DNA of 5,552 nt from Sphingomonas sp. UBA1000 (GTDB taxonomy: Bacteria > Pseudomonadota > Alphaproteobacteria > Sphingomonadales > Sphingomonadaceae). How positions within the stretch are numbered: position 1 is the first letter of the stretch; the number at the start of each line of letters is the position of its first letter. Positions 5,126 through 5,552 of this stretch are shown piece by piece. Below the pieces are notes generated by a model. That model did no database searches. It was not told the origin of the DNA and saw only the letters and a list, made by a program, of their open reading frames with translations. The stretch lies in contig DBAW01000054.1 of the NCBI GenBank assembly GCA_002291855.1, forward strand, positions 534-6,085. Direction: 5' to 3'. The position numbers and the translations under genes were made by a program.

Positions 5126-5552
5126 GACCCAGTCGGCGCGGGGAATGCCGAGCGCGTGGAGGATCGCGGTCAGGTCGCCATGCCTGATCCCGGCATCGGC
5201 GGCGGCATGGGCGACCGGCTTGGCGCGATAGGCAAGCCCCAGCCCGGCCTCGACCAGCATCGGAATGTCATTCGCCCCGTCGCCGACCGCGATCACCCGG
5301 TCGGGCGCGATCCCCAGCGCCGCGGCCTCGGCCAGCAGCCGCTGCCGCTTCGCCTCCGCCCCCAGGACCGGGGGGATGACCCGGCCCGTCAGCCGCCCGT
5401 CCGCCAGCTCGAGCACATTGGCAAAGGCAGCGTGAAAGCCGATCTCGCGCGCGACACGGTCGGCAAAAAAGGTGAAACCGCCCGACACCAGCACGCAGCG
5501 GACCCCGCGTGCCGCCAGCGTCGCCACCAGCGTGCGCGCGCCCGGCATCAGC
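5120..5552 (-). CDS. serB: Phosphoserine phosphatase SerB, C-terminal half (5' end outside window)
   Basis: 144 visible residues of a HAD-superfamily phosphatase that hydrolyses O-phospho-L-serine, the last step of serine biosynthesis in the cytoplasm. Motif II is VSGGF (Ser codon at 5483-5485), followed by the SerB-type FTFFADR. The motif III Lys lies in GAEAKRQRL. Motif IV is GDGANDIPM (GDGAND at 5267-5284), whose Asp residues bind Mg2+. The end, GDLTAILHALGI, is usual for SerB. The catalytic DxD motif I and the N-terminal ACT-like region lie beyond the right edge. The frame continues upstream to the edge, so the first Met inside the window is internal. The stop codon sits in the shared terminator hairpin, and the gene converges with the three-gene operon. 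Codon use matches the operon, so both belong to the same genome. No defects are visible. Confidence 0.93.
   Translation of the reverse strand, partial: LMPGARTLVATLAARGVRCVLVSGGFTFFADRVAREIGFHAAFANVLELADGRLTGRVIPPVLGAEAKRQRLLAEAAALGIAPDRVIAVGDGANDIPMLVEAGLGLAYRAKPVAHAAADAGIRHGDLTAILHALGIPRADWVG

Noticed and set aside
1..5552. CRISPR arrays, tRNA or rRNA genes, insertion sequences
   Set aside because: No spaced direct repeats, cloverleaf pattern, transposase frame or terminal inverted repeats were seen.

Overview
The window looks like high-GC alphaproteobacterial chromosome. The right-hand part (about 1.5-5.55 kb) resembles Sphingomonadales in codon use (many GAT and CTG codons, tightly overlapping genes) and in its SerB sequence. 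This is an impression from sequence style, not a database result.

Layout. (1) Positions 1-1377, minus strand: a 459-codon open frame that leaves the window at its 3' end. Most of it (from about residue 62) reads as the central part of a DUF4159/BatA-type protein. Its first ~60 residues are an unrelated, polar, helical segment with its own strong ribosome binding site. Base composition and codon use change abruptly at the seam (~1200), so the gene is a real fusion, a recombination scar or an assembly chimera. (2) Positions 1378-1527: a divergent intergenic region, clearly lower in GC than its flanks, with a tandem 8-nt repeat. (3) Positions 1528-5091, plus strand: three overlapping genes forming one translationally coupled unit. 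They encode a 706-aa protein with two tandem O-methyltransferase-like units, a 138-aa vicinal-oxygen-chelate (glyoxalase/dioxygenase-fold) protein, and a 346-aa TPR plus aspartyl/asparaginyl beta-hydroxylase-like 2-oxoglutarate oxygenase. (4) Positions 5102-5125: a near-perfect hairpin between convergent genes. (5) Positions 5120-5552, minus strand: the C-terminal half of phosphoserine phosphatase SerB.

How they fit together. The three plus-strand genes look like a tailoring cassette: SAM methylation, metal-dependent VOC chemistry and Fe(II)/2OG hydroxylation. I do not recognise the combination as a named pathway. Hydroxylases of this family usually act on Asp/Asn side chains in peptides or proteins, so a peptide or protein substrate is possible. 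The divergently transcribed small helical N-terminus beside the cassette would be in the right place for a partner or precursor, but its C-terminal part is missing at the seam. SerB is ordinary serine biosynthesis and is probably only a neighbour.
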